DNA of 64,000 bases from Mesorhizobium sp. M7A.F.Ca.US.008.03.1.1 (GCF_003997495.1 NZ_RZRU01000022.1:44259-108258), one strand, 5' to 3'; shown: positions 1 to 9,570, counted from the first letter of the stretch. Notes: generated by a model from the letters alone, not told the origin. Translations and numbers: made by a program.

Positions 1-1625
1 TCAAGGCCGATCTCGAACGCACGGCGTTGCTCGAAGAGGAAAAGACGGCGACCGATCCGCACCGCATCGCAGATATCCATATGCGGCTGGCCGATATTGA
101 CGCGCACTCAGCCGAATCCCGCGCCGCCACCATTCTCGCCGGCCTTGGCTTCGATGACGCCGCTCAGAGGCGCCCGGCCTCGTCCTTCTCCGGTGGTTGG
201 CGCATGCGCGTGGCGCTCGCCGCGGTGCTGTTTGCCGAGCCCGACCTTCTGCTGCTCGACGAGCCGACCAACTATCTCGATCTCGAAGGCACGCTGTGGC
301 TGGAAAACTATGTATCGAAATACCCGCACACAGTGCTTTTGATCTCGCACGATCGCGACCTGCTCAACCGCGCCGTCAACTCGATCGTTCACCTCGACCA
401 GAAGAAGCTGACCTTCTGGCGCGGCGGCTACGACCAGTTCGAGCGTCAATATACCGAGCAGAAGGAATTGCAGGAGAAGGGCCGGGTCAAGCAGGAAGCC
501 GCCCGCAAGCATATGGAATCCTTCGTCGAACGCTTCCGTGCCAAGGCCTCCAAGGCGAGACAGGCACAGTCGCGCATCAAGGCGCTGGAAAAGATGAAGC
601 CGATCGCGGCCTTGGTGAACGATTCGGTGCGGCCGTTCTCCTTCCCCGAGCCGGTGAAGACGGTGGCCTCGCCGATCGTTGCGCTGAACAACGTCAATGT
701 CGGCTACACCGAGGGCCAGCCGATCCTGAAGAAGATGACGCTGCGCATCGACGCCGACGACCGCATCGCGCTGCTCGGCGCCAACGGCAACGGCAAGTCG
801 ACCTTCGCCAAATTGCTGTCCGGCCGGCTGAAGCAGGAGAGCGGCACCATGACGGTGGCGCCCGGGTTGAAGGTGGCGATCTTCGCCCAGCATCAGCTCG
901 ACGATCTCCGACCGGACGAAAACGCCTACGAGCATGTCCGCCGGATGATGCCGGAGGCCCCGGAATCGAAGGTCCGCGGCCGCGTCGCCCAATTCGGCCT
1001 CACCACCGAGAAGATGAACACCGCCGCCAAGGACCTGTCGGGCGGCGAGAAGGCGCGGCTGTTGATGGGTCTGTCGGCCTTCGAGGGCCCAAACCTGTTC
1101 ATCCTCGACGAACCGACCAACCACCTCGACATCGACAGCCGCGAATCGCTGATCCATGCGCTGAACGAATTCCCTGGCGCCGTCATCCTGATCTCGCATG
1201 ATCGCCATCTGCTGGAGGCGACCGCCGACCGGCTGTGGCTGGTCAAGGACGGCGCGGTCAATCCGTATGATGGCGATCTGGAAGACTACAAGACGCTGGT
1301 CACCGGCGTGTCCGGCGACCGCCGCGGCAAGCGCGAGGCGGACAAGGCGTCAAAGGCCGATCGCCGCCGCGATGCAGCGGCACGCCGCGCCGCCTTCGAG
1401 CCGCTCGCCAAGGAAATCCGCGCCACCGAAGCGCTGATGGACCGCATCCGCAAGCGCATCGACGGCATCGAGGACGAACTGTCCAATCCGGCGGTGTACG
1501 AGAAGGATCCCTCGACGGCGACACGGCTGGCCAAGGAGCGCTCGCAACTGGCCCAGACGCTGGCCGGCCACGAGGAAAAGTGGCTGTCCATGTCGGCAGA
1601 GTATGAGGAAGGCACGGCGGAGTGA
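1..1625 (+). CDS. ABC-F family ATPase, 5' truncated by window edge
   Basis: Soluble tandem-ATPase protein of the ABC-F group (Uup/YheS-like), which acts on ribosomes or nucleic acids rather than in membranes. The reading frame is open from base 3, so the true start lies upstream. The first domain lacks its Walker A here but keeps the signature SFSGGWRMRVALA and Walker B LLLLDEPTNYLD. The second domain is complete, with GANGNGKST, LSGGEKARLLM and ILDEPTNHLD. A charged linker joins the domains, and the C-terminal roughly 100 residues are Lys/Arg/Glu-rich with coiled-coil character, as in Uup-type proteins. There is no membrane segment. The exact subgroup cannot be fixed without the N-terminus. 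Confidence 0.93.
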   Translation, partial: KADLERTALLEEEKTATDPHRIADIHMRLADIDAHSAESRAATILAGLGFDDAAQRRPASSFSGGWRMRVALAAVLFAEPDLLLLDEPTNYLDLEGTLWLENYVSKYPHTVLLISHDRDLLNRAVNSIVHLDQKKLTFWRGGYDQFERQYTEQKELQEKGRVKQEAARKHMESFVERFRAKASKARQAQSRIKALEKMKPIAALVNDSVRPFSFPEPVKTVASPIVALNNVNVGYTEGQPILKKMTLRIDADDRIALLGANGNGKSTFAKLLSGRLKQESGTMTVAPGLKVAIFAQHQLDDLRPDENAYEHVRRMMPEAPESKVRGRVAQFGLTTEKMNTAAKDLSGGEKARLLMGLSAFEGPNLFILDEPTNHLDIDSRESLIHALNEFPGAVILISHDRHLLEATADRLWLVKDGAVNPYDGDLEDYKTLVTGVSGDRRGKREADKASKADRRRDAAARRAAFEPLAKEIRATEALMDRIRKRIDGIEDELSNPAVYEKDPSTATRLAKERSQLAQTLAGHEEKWLSMSAEYEEGTAE

Positions 1626-1628
1626 TTT

Positions 1629-1740
1629 ACCCTCCCCCTTGTGGGGAGGGTCGATCCGCGAAGCGGAGCGGGTGGGGGCAGCGCGGCAGTTCACCCCACT
1701 CCGGCGCTGCGCGCCGACCCTCCCCGTCAAGGGGAGGGTG
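1629..1740. repeat. Intergenic palindromic repeat, 'CTCCCC/GGGGAG' family, copy 1
   Basis: Both ends carry inverted arms of the type ACCCTCCCC and GGGGAGGGT. The middle holds short palindromes around 'cgcgaagcgg' and 'gcgctgcgcgc'. Copies of the same style lie at 45127-45289 and 48054-48233. It starts three bases after the ABC-F stop, so it could act as an mRNA 3'-end structure. Such elements are frequent in rhizobial intergenic DNA. Confidence 0.75.
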
Positions 1741-1843
1741 AACCACTGCCGCGCCATATCAGGTGGATAAGACATCTCCCAAAGGCAGCTTGTGGGCAAA
1801 TCTGGCCCTACACGCTACGTCTGGAACCGGCTAACCTCAATTC

Positions 1844-3952
1844 ATGAACCAGCACGCCAAGCTCCGCATCGGCCATTCGGCCTGTCCGCATGATTGTCCT
1901 TCGACCTGCGCGCTCGAAGTCGAACTGCTCGACGGCAACCGCATCGGCCGCGTCCACGGCGCCAAGTCCAACAGCTACACGGCCGGCGTCGTCTGCGCCA
2001 AGGTCGCGCGTTACGCCGACCGCGTCCATCATCCCGACCGTTTGCTGAAGCCGCTGATCCGCGCCGGTGCCAAGGGTGGCGGCGCCTGGAAGGAAGCAAG
2101 CTGGGAGGCCGCGCTCGACCTCGTCGCCGAGAAGTTCATTGCGGCCGAGGAGAGATACGGCTCGGAGACGGTCTGGCCCTACTACTATGCCGGCACGATG
2201 GGGCTGGTGCAGCGCGACGGCATCGACCGGCTGCGCCACGCGAAAAAGTATTCCGGCTTCTTCGGTTCGATCTGCACCAATCTGGCCTGGACCGGCTGGA
2301 TGATGGGGACGGGCGCCCTGCGCGGGCCGGACCCGCGCGAGATGGCGAAATCCGATTGCGTGGTGATCTGGGGCACCAATGCGGTGGTCACGCAGGTCAA
2401 CGTCATGACCCACGCCATCAAGGCGCGCAAGGAGCGCGGCGCCAAGATCGTCGTCATCGACGTCTACGAAAACGCGACGATGAAGCAGGCCGATCTCGGC
2501 CTAGTGCTGAGACCGGGTACCGACGGCGCGCTGGCCTGCGCGGTCATGCATGTGCTGTTCAGGGAAGGCATGGCCGACCGCGCCTATCTCGAAAAATACA
2601 CCGACGATCCGAAGGGACTGGAAGCACATCTCGTGACACGCACGCCGGATTGGGCGGCTGATATCACCGGCCTGACGGCCGCCGAGATCGAGGCCTTCGC
2701 CCGGCTCGTCGGCACAACCAGAAAGACCTATTTCCGGCTCGGCTATGGTTTCGCGCGCCAGCGCAATGGCGCCGTCAACATGCATGCCGCATCTTGCATC
2801 GCGGCTGTCACCGGCAGCTGGCAATATGAGGGCGGCGGAGCCTTCCATTCCAACTCCGGCATCTTCAAGCTCAACCAGGATGTGCTGGAAGGCACCAAGA
2901 TGCGCGATCCCTCGATCCGCTATCTCGACCATTCGCGCATCGGCCCGGTGCTGATGGGAGCCAGCGACGCGCTCTATGGCGGCCCGCCGGTGACGGCGAT
3001 GCTGATCCAGAACACCAATCCGGTAAATGTCGCGCCGGAGCAGCGGCTGGTGCGCCAAGGCTTCCTGCGCGACGACCTGTTTACCTGCGTGCACGAGCAG
3101 TTCATGACCGACACGGCCAAGCTTGCCGATGTCGTGCTGCCGGCGACGATGTTCCTGGAACATGACGACGTCTACAAGGGCGGCGGCAACCAGCACATCA
3201 CGCTCGGTCCCAAGCTGATCGAGCCGCCGGAAGGGCCGCGCACCAACCATTTCGTCATCGAGCAATTGGCCGGGCGCCTCGGTGTCGCCGACCGTCCGGG
3301 CTTCGGCCTGACCGAGCAGCAGCATATCGACATCATCCTGGGCAAACGCGGGCTGGGCAGCTTCGACAGCTTGAAGGAAGACAAGTGGGTCGACCTGCAG
3401 CCGGATTTCGAGGCCGCGCACTTCATCAACGGCTTTGGCCATGCGGACGGCAAATTCCGCTTCCGCGCCGACTGGACCGGGCAGGCGGCGCCCAACCGGC
3501 CGCCGAAAAGCATGGGCCTGTTCGGCCCGGTGGCGCGGTTGCCGGAATTTCCCGACCATGTCGACCTGATCGAGGTTGCCGACGAGGCGCATCCGTTCCG
3601 GCTGACGACGTCGCCGGCGCGCAATTTTCTCAACTCGACTTTTTCGGAAACACCGGTGTCCAAGGCCAGGGAAGGCCGCCCGGAACTCCTGCTGCACCCC
3701 GACGATGCCGTGGCCCTTGGGCTGGCCGACGGCGACCGTGTGGAGGTCGGCAACACCCGCGGCGAAGTCGTGCTGCACGCGAAGCTGTTTGACGGCCTCA
3801 AGCGCGGCGTCGTCATCGCCGAAGGCATCTGGCCAAACAGCGCCCATGAGCGCGGCGAAGGCATCAACGTTCTGACCGGCGCCGATGCGCCGGCGCCCTA
3901 TGGCGGCGCTGCCTTCCACGACAACAAGGTCTGGCTGCGCGCGGCAGGCTAA
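1844..3952 (+). CDS. Molybdopterin-dependent oxidoreductase (BisC/FdhF-like)
   Basis: A 702-residue molybdenum-cofactor oxidoreductase of the DMSO-reductase superfamily. Cys14, Cys18, Cys22 and Cys51 (CPHDCPSTC then VCAK) form a [4Fe-4S] site at the N-terminus, with the conserved Lys two residues after the last Cys. Central parts match the molybdopterin-binding fold, for example VVIWGTNAVVTQ, MLIQNTNPVNVAPEQ and DVVLPATMFLEHDD. The C-terminal 120 residues form the dinucleotide-binding domain (LTTSPARNFLNSTF, LGLADGDRVEV). There is no Tat signal, so it is probably cytoplasmic. No partner subunit or cofactor gene lies nearby. The substrate cannot be named; formate-dehydrogenase-like and S- or N-oxide reductases share this architecture. 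Confidence 0.9.
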   Translation: MNQHAKLRIGHSACPHDCPSTCALEVELLDGNRIGRVHGAKSNSYTAGVVCAKVARYADRVHHPDRLLKPLIRAGAKGGGAWKEASWEAALDLVAEKFIAAEERYGSETVWPYYYAGTMGLVQRDGIDRLRHAKKYSGFFGSICTNLAWTGWMMGTGALRGPDPREMAKSDCVVIWGTNAVVTQVNVMTHAIKARKERGAKIVVIDVYENATMKQADLGLVLRPGTDGALACAVMHVLFREGMADRAYLEKYTDDPKGLEAHLVTRTPDWAADITGLTAAEIEAFARLVGTTRKTYFRLGYGFARQRNGAVNMHAASCIAAVTGSWQYEGGGAFHSNSGIFKLNQDVLEGTKMRDPSIRYLDHSRIGPVLMGASDALYGGPPVTAMLIQNTNPVNVAPEQRLVRQGFLRDDLFTCVHEQFMTDTAKLADVVLPATMFLEHDDVYKGGGNQHITLGPKLIEPPEGPRTNHFVIEQLAGRLGVADRPGFGLTEQQHIDIILGKRGLGSFDSLKEDKWVDLQPDFEAAHFINGFGHADGKFRFRADWTGQAAPNRPPKSMGLFGPVARLPEFPDHVDLIEVADEAHPFRLTTSPARNFLNSTFSETPVSKAREGRPELLLHPDDAVALGLADGDRVEVGNTRGEVVLHAKLFDGLKRGVVIAEGIWPNSAHERGEGINVLTGADAPAPYGGAAFHDNKVWLRAAG

Positions 3953-3979
3953 GGCTGGCGAGAATCCAATCTCGCTAAA

Positions 3980-5140
3980 TCACACCGGCAGTGTTTCTGC
4001 AGCTTTCTTTCGGTTTCGCCGCAGGCGGATGTCGTCGGCGATCTGCTCTGCCTCGATCGAGATTTCACGCAGCAATCCGGTGACCGGATTGTGAAAGCCA
4101 ATCAGATAAAGACCGAGGTCCGAAGCCCTCGCATTGACGCCGCTGCCGCCTGGCTGGACGCCGGGCTCCAGCAATTTGGCGTAGCCCGGCCGGAAGCCTG
4201 TGGCGAAGATGATCGCATCGAACTCGCCATGCTTGCCGTCGACAAAACGGGTGCCTCGTTCGGTGATCTCGGCAATATCGGGTGCGACCTTGATCGCACC
4301 TTCGCGGATCTTGCCGACCGTGCCGATATCGATCGTCGGGATGCGCGACGAGAGCGCGATCTGCTGCAGCATTCCTTGCTGCGGCCGCCTGAGCCCGTAC
4401 TTCCCCAGCCTGCCCAAGGCCAGATCGAGGATGATGGGGAACAAGGCATCGTTGATGCGTTGCGGCATCAGGCGAGCCGCCATGCCGATCATCTGGATGG
4501 GCACGCCGAGCAACTCGCGCGGCACGATATGAACGCCGCCGCGCACCGAAATCGTCGGTCGCGCACCGCCTTCCACCAGATCGAGCGCAATCTCGGCCCC
4601 GGTGTTGCCCATGCCAACGATCAGCACCGACTGGCCGGCAAAAGGCACGGCGTTGCGATAGTCGGCGCTATGCAGGCTTTTGCCCTTGAAGGCATCGGCG
4701 CCGGCAAATCCCGGCATCAGCGGCTCTGCGTTGTTGCCAGACGCAATCACGACGTTTGAAGCGTGCAGGGGGCCTGTTGTCGTGTCCACGAGCCAGCTTC
4801 TGCTTTGCCGGGTCACCGCCCGCACCGTTTCCCCAAATCGGGGCCGCAGATCGAAACGTTGCGCATAAGCATCGAGATAGTCGGCGAAGAGATCGCGCGG
4901 CACATAGCGCGGATAGTCCCTGGGAAAGGGTGCGAAGGGCAGCGAGGAATAGCGTTTGGTCGTGTGCAAATGGACGCGCTCGTAGTGGCGTCGCCAGGCG
5001 GGTGCGGCCTGCTGCTCTTTTTCGAGCAGGACGAAATCCTGCCCTGCCTGCCGCAGGCACGCGGCAATGGCCAGGCCCGCCGGCCCGGCACCGATGATCG
5101 CAACTGGTGTGGTGTCGTCCAAGCGCGCCTCCGCCGACAA
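3980..5140 (-). CDS. YUCCA-like flavin-dependent monooxygenase
   Basis: A 386-residue FAD/NADPH enzyme. It has an FAD-binding GAGPAG at residues 17-22, a second nucleotide-binding GMGNTGAE near residue 175, and the ATGF motif (FATGFRPGYAKLL) near residue 315, which is typical of flavin-containing and N-hydroxylating monooxygenases. Its length and motif order resemble the YUCCA/CzcO-like group more than classical 450-550-residue FMOs. It is transcribed toward the Mo oxidoreductase with a 27-base gap. The substrate is unknown. Indole-3-pyruvate is one possibility given the plant YUCCA resemblance, but nothing in the context supports a particular substrate. Confidence 0.85.
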   Translation of the reverse strand: MSAEARLDDTTPVAIIGAGPAGLAIAACLRQAGQDFVLLEKEQQAAPAWRRHYERVHLHTTKRYSSLPFAPFPRDYPRYVPRDLFADYLDAYAQRFDLRPRFGETVRAVTRQSRSWLVDTTTGPLHASNVVIASGNNAEPLMPGFAGADAFKGKSLHSADYRNAVPFAGQSVLIVGMGNTGAEIALDLVEGGARPTISVRGGVHIVPRELLGVPIQMIGMAARLMPQRINDALFPIILDLALGRLGKYGLRRPQQGMLQQIALSSRIPTIDIGTVGKIREGAIKVAPDIAEITERGTRFVDGKHGEFDAIIFATGFRPGYAKLLEPGVQPGGSGVNARASDLGLYLIGFHNPVTGLLREISIEAEQIADDIRLRRNRKKAAETLPV

Positions 5141-5198
5141 ACTCGCTTCCGGAGAATGGCAAAAACATGGCAGCCGGAGCCTGTCATGCCTGCAGAGC

Positions 5199-5678
5199 TC
5201 AGCCGGGCAAGGGCACCGTCAGTCCGACCTTGACCCGGTCCATGGCAACAAACGTTCGGAACTTGCGGACATTGTTGCTGTCGAAAAACAGTTTTCGCGT
5301 CAGCGCCTCATAGGCGCCCATGTCGGCCACGGTGATGACCAGAATGAAATCGGCCTCGCCGGTGACATAGTAGCATTGCTGGATTTCAGGGGTCGCCGAG
5401 AATTGCCGCTTGGCCGCGTCGATCAGTTCGGCGCGTTCACTCTCGAGTTCCACCTCGACGAAGATGGTGATCGGCTGGCCGACCGCTGCCGGCTCGATGA
5501 TCGCGACATTGCCGGCGATGACGCCGTTCTGCTCCATGCGCTTGATGCGGCGCTGCACCGCCGGCGCCGACAGGTTCACCGCCTCGCCGATCAGCCGCTG
5601 CGGCGTGGTGTTGTCGCGCTGCAGGATGGCAAGAATGGCGAGATCGAAACCGTCGAGCGAGGGTGGCGATGGAGGCAA
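5199..5678 (-). CDS. Lrp/AsnC family transcriptional regulator
   Basis: A 159-residue feast/famine regulator. An N-terminal winged helix (LDGFDLAILAILQRD through SAPAVQRRIKRMEQNG) is followed by an alpha/beta RAM effector domain containing CYYVTGEADFILVITV. The best frame begins with TTG at 5678, with an AGGGA-like element upstream; no in-frame ATG lies at the N-terminus. It is divergent from the diaminopropionate ammonia-lyase gene at 5900, the usual position for an Lrp-type local regulator. Binding to an amino acid such as diaminopropionate is inferred from context only. Confidence 0.92.
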   Translation of the reverse strand: MPPSPPSLDGFDLAILAILQRDNTTPQRLIGEAVNLSAPAVQRRIKRMEQNGVIAGNVAIIEPAAVGQPITIFVEVELESERAELIDAAKRQFSATPEIQQCYYVTGEADFILVITVADMGAYEALTRKLFFDSNNVRKFRTFVAMDRVKVGLTVPLPG

Positions 5679-5770
5679 TGGAGATATCCCTGGCGAAACA
5701 AACTTGCATTTGGGAGGCCATATTACAGCGCTCCTTGCGCCAATCCTGCAATATATTCTCGCTGAATGTC

Positions 5771-5876
5771 AGAGCATGATGACGAAAAGTGTGAAGCGGT
5801 TTTCGGACGACATCATGCTCTCTATCTCTTTGATTTAGAGACGGATTCAGATTTCGGGTCGATTCGACCCGAAATC
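5771..5876. repeat. Rhizobial palindromic intergenic element, two adjoining hairpins
   Basis: First hairpin: AGAGCATGATG at 5771-5781 pairs with CATCATGCTCT at 5811-5821 around an 'aaaagtg...gcggttttcgg' core. Second hairpin: GATTTCGGGTCGA at 5850-5862 pairs perfectly with 5864-5876. The core resembles elements at 30643-30743 and 37846-37888. It fills most of the lrp-dpaL intergenic gap and ends 23 bases before the dpaL start, so it may affect expression. Confidence 0.8.
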
Positions 5877-5899
5877 ATCCGGCTCTAGGGAGACCGCCA

Positions 5900-7108
5900 G
5901 TGTTCCTGCTCAACCGCAATGCTTTGCATCGCCTGCCACTCGATCCGGCCGATGCCGATACCCTTGGCGTTGCCGGCGCCGACACGGTCGAGCGTTTTCT
6001 TGTCCATCGCGACAATCACCGGATGACGCCGCTGCATGCGCTGCCGGCGCTCGCCAGCGAATTCGGCCTTGGCGCCATCCATATCAAGGATGAAGGCTTT
6101 CGCCTCGGCCTCGGCAGCTTCAAGGCGCTTGGCGGCGCCTATGCCGTCTTCCGCCTGGTGCTGGAGGAGGCCGGCAGCCGGCTTGGCCGGCCCGTCGATG
6201 TGGCCGATCTGGATCAGCCCGACGTGCGTGCCGTTGCCGCGGCGATGACATTTGCCTGTGCGACCGACGGCAACCATGGCCGCTCCGTCGCGCAAGGCGC
6301 GCAACTCGTCGGTGCGCGGGCGGCGATCTTTGTCCATGCCGGCGTCAGCGAGGAGCGCATCGCCGCGATCGCCCGCTATGGCGCCGAAATGATCCGCGTC
6401 GACGGCAATTATGACGATTCGGTCAGGCAAGCTGCTCAGGTTTCGGCCGAGAAGGGCTGGACCGTGGTCTCCGACACCTCGTGGTCGGGCTATGAGCGCA
6501 TTCCCGGCCTCGTCATGCAGGGTTATACCGCGATCGTGCGCGAAGCCTTGGGCCAACTCCCTCGGACGCCAACCCACGTCTTCGTGCAGGCCGGTGTCGG
6601 CGGCATTGCCGCCGCGCTGGCCGGACATCTTGCCATCGTGCTCGGGGATGCCAGGCCGACCTTCATCGTGGTCGAGCCGGCGCGTGCCGCCTGTGTTTTT
6701 GCAGCCGCCCAGGTCGGGCGCCCGCTCAAGGTCGCGCACGGCCGGCCGACGGTGATGGCCATGCTCGAATGCTACGAAGCCTCGCCCGTCGCCTGGCGGG
6801 TGCTGGCGCGCGCCGCCGATGCCTTCATGACGGTGGATGAGGACGACGCCGTCGCGGTGATGCGGCGGCTGGCGCGGCCGGCCGGCGGTGACCCGGTGAT
6901 CGTCGCCGGCGAAAGCGGCGGCGTCGGCGTTGCCGGGCTGATCCGGGCGGTGGCCGAAAACAAGGCCGAGCTTGGACTTGGTGGCAAATCCCGGGTGCTG
7001 GTGATCAACACCGAAGGCGCCACCGATCCGCATCGTTATGCCGAACTGGTTGGCATGAGCCCGGCCGATGTGCTGGCCGGCAAGATGCCGGCCGAGGCAA
7101 CGGCATGA
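5900..7108 (+). CDS. dpaL: Diaminopropionate ammonia-lyase
   Basis: A 402-residue fold-type II PLP enzyme that converts 2,3-diaminopropionate to pyruvate and two ammonia. Lys75 in GLGSFKALGGAYAV is the expected PLP lysine. CATDGNHGRSVAQGA and the glycine loop GESGGVGVAGL are diagnostic of the threonine-dehydratase-like fold, and the length matches DpaL/YgeX. It starts with GTG, preceded by an AGGGAGA ribosome-binding site. Its stop overlaps the next start by four bases, so it is co-translated with a hydrolase. In E. coli ygeX also neighbours an M20 peptidase gene (ygeY), supporting a shared catabolic role. Confidence 0.9.
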   Translation: MFLLNRNALHRLPLDPADADTLGVAGADTVERFLVHRDNHRMTPLHALPALASEFGLGAIHIKDEGFRLGLGSFKALGGAYAVFRLVLEEAGSRLGRPVDVADLDQPDVRAVAAAMTFACATDGNHGRSVAQGAQLVGARAAIFVHAGVSEERIAAIARYGAEMIRVDGNYDDSVRQAAQVSAEKGWTVVSDTSWSGYERIPGLVMQGYTAIVREALGQLPRTPTHVFVQAGVGGIAAALAGHLAIVLGDARPTFIVVEPARAACVFAAAQVGRPLKVAHGRPTVMAMLECYEASPVAWRVLARAADAFMTVDEDDAVAVMRRLARPAGGDPVIVAGESGGVGVAGLIRAVAENKAELGLGGKSRVLVINTEGATDPHRYAELVGMSPADVLAGKMPAEATA

Positions 7109-8330
7109 TCGCCATCGATGCAAAGCGCCTGCTCGGCCGTATCCGAGAACTTGGTGCTGTTGGCCGTGATGGCGAGGGCAGGCTGATCCGGCTGGCCGCC
7201 TCCGACACCGACAAACAGGGCCGCGACCTCTTCGTCGGCTGGCTGCGGCAGGCCGGGCTCGATATCGCCATCGACCTGGTCGGCAACATATTCGGCATCT
7301 GGCAAAGCCCGGAAAACACCGGGCAGGCACCGCTGCTCATCGGCTCGCATATCGACACCGTCATCGATGCAGGTATCTATGACGGCTGCTACGGCGTGCT
7401 TGCCGGGCTGGAGGTGATCGAGACGCTCAAGGCATCGGACTTTTCGCCGTCGCGCCCGATCGCGGTCGCCGCGTTCACCAATGAGGAGGGTGTACGCTAT
7501 ACCCCCGACATGATGGGCTCGCTGGTCCACGCCGGCGGCATCGATGCCGAAACGGTGCTGGCGGCTGTCGGCACCGATGGCAGCGTGCTCGGGCAGGAAC
7601 TCGCCCGCATCGGCTATGCCGGCGACCGGGAGCCCGGCTTCCTCAAGCCGCATGCCTATCTCGAACTGCATATCGAACAGGGGCCGGTGCTGGAGCGCGA
7701 AGGTTTGCCGATCGGCGCGGTGGAGAATCTGCAAGGCATCTCCTGGCAACGCGTCACCATCGACGGCGTCGCCAACCATGCCGGACCACGCCGATGTCGA
7801 TGCGCAACGATGCCGGCCACGCCGCGGCCCGGGTCATCACTTTCCTGCTCGACCGGACCAAAGCCTCGAACGCGCCGACTGTCGCCACCGTCGGTACAAT
7901 CCGCTTCGAGCCGAATGCCATCAACGTCATCCCTTCGCGCGCCGTCTTCACCATCGATCTGCGCGACCCCGACGAACAGCGCCTGCAGGCGGAGGAGGCG
8001 GCGCTTGCCGCCTATCTCGAGGAGCTTGCCGCCGCCGAGAACGTGTTCATCTCGGTCGAGCAACTGGCCCGCTTCGAACCGGTGATCTTCGACCGGCGCA
8101 TCGTCGAACAAATCGAGGCCGCCGCGAAACAGCGCGGCCTTGGCGTCAGGCGCATGACATCGGGCGCCGGCCACGACGCGCAGATGCTGGCGCGTATCGC
8201 GCCTGCGGCGATGATCTTCGTGCCGAGCGCCGGTGGTATAAGCCACAATCCGCGCGAACACACTGATGACGCCGAGCTTGTTGCCGGCGCCAACATCCTG
8301 CTTGATGTGGCCGCGCAACTGGCAAAGTAG
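7105..8330 (+). pseudogene. M20 Zn-dependent amidohydrolase (carbamoylase/allantoate type), frameshifted
   Basis: The two halves of one roughly 408-residue M20C-type hydrolase lie in different frames. The first half carries GSHIDTV, FTNEEG and LHIEQG metal and catalytic motifs. The second, beginning TTPMSMRNDAGHAA, carries SGAGHDAQ and GGISHNPREHT. The break is at about 7785, where one added A would restore the family motif NHAGTTPMS. Members hydrolyse N-carbamoyl amino acids, allantoate or ureidoglycolate. It overlaps dpaL by four bases and sits 18 bases before a second M20 gene. It is either a recent pseudogene or a one-base sequence error; the rest shows no decay. Confidence 0.85.
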
Positions 8331-8348
8331 GTCAGGAGGGGCAGCAGA

Positions 8349-9570
8349 ATGTCTGAACTCGATCGTGATGCGCTGAAGCAGGAAATGATTCTCTGGCGGC
8401 GCGATCTGCATGCGCATCCCGAATTCGGCTTCGAGGAGAAGCGCACCGCAGCCTTCGTCGCTGCCAAACTGCGTGAGTTCGGCCTCGACGATGTCACCGA
8501 AGGCGTCGGCGGCACCGGTGTCGTCGGCACGCTGAAGCGCGGCAGCGGCAACCGGTCGATTGCGCTCAGGGCCGACATGGATGCGTTGCGCATATCAGAG
8601 CAGTCGGGCGCACCCCACCGTTCCGGCAATCCCGGCATCATGCATGCCTGCGGCCATGATGGCCACACCACCATGCTGCTCGGCGCGGCAAAGCTGCTGG
8701 CGGAGCAGGGCGGTTTCGACCGTGCGGTTCGTCTTCCAGCCGGCCGAGGAATGGGGCAGGGGCGCGCTCGCCATGCTCGACGATGGGCTGATGCAGCGCT
8801 TTCCCTTCGACGAGATATTTGGCCTGCACAACATGCCCGGCCTGCCCATCGGGCATTTCGAGACCCGTGCCGGCCCCATAATGTCGGCCGAGGATATCTT
8901 CGAGATCGTGCTCAAAGGGCTCGGCGGTCATGCCGCGCGGCCGCATGCGGGCAACGAAACGCTGGTCGCCGCCTGCGCGCTGGTCACCAATCTGCAGACC
9001 ATCGTCTCGCGCCGGCTGAGCCCGGCCGACATATCGGTGGTTTCGGTGACCGAGCTGATCACCGACGGCACCCGCAACGCTCTTCCCGGCCTTGCCCGCA
9101 TTCTCGGCGATGCGCGCAGCTTCCGTCCCGAGGTCAGCGCCGAGATCGAACGGCAGATGCGCATCATCACCGAGGGCACCGCCGCCGCCTACAATGTCAC
9201 CGCCGAAGTCCGTTACAGCAGGGAGTTCGTGCCGCTGCGCAACGATGCCGAGCTGGTCGATGCCGCATTCGCCGCCGCGCGAGGCGTCTTCGAGCCCGGC
9301 AACATCGCCGTCGCCCGCGAGCCGATGACCGCCTCCGAGGATTTCGCCCGGTTTCTCGATCATGTGCCGGGCTGCTTCGTCTTCCTCGGCAATGGCGAGG
9401 GCTCGGCGCCGCTGCACAATTCCAGTTACGACTTCAACGATGAGGGGCTGTTGTTCGGCACGAATTTCCATGTCGCCGTGGTCAGGCAAAGACTGGCTGG
9501 CGATCGCCGCTGGCCCAACACCACCGCTACCGACAGCCAGCTCCCGGGTCTATTGAAATTGCCGGGATGA
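8349..9570 (+). pseudogene. M20D amidohydrolase (hippurate/N-acyl-amino-acid hydrolase), frameshifted
   Basis: A peptidase M20D family protein split by one frame change at about 8721. Residues before the break include WRRDLHAHPEFGFEE, RADMDAL and HACGHDGHTTMLLG with the metal-ligand Cys and His. After it come FVFQPAEEWGRGA, FGLHNMPG, GGHAARPH and MTASEDFARFLD. Family members remove N-acyl groups from amino acids or auxin conjugates. A GGAGGGG-like ribosome-binding site precedes the ATG. It is the last gene of the dpaL operon. As with its neighbour, only one base position is wrong and all catalytic motifs survive, so the lesion is recent or an error. Confidence 0.83.

Noticed and set aside
108..1208. 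Long open frame on the minus strand opposite the ABC-F gene
   Set aside because: Translation is rich in Arg, Gly and His with no domain, and the plus strand has unmistakable ABC motifs. It is a GC-skew shadow.
2501..3919. Minus-strand 472-codon frame opposite the Mo oxidoreductase
   Set aside because: No recognisable domain; the plus-strand gene is well supported.
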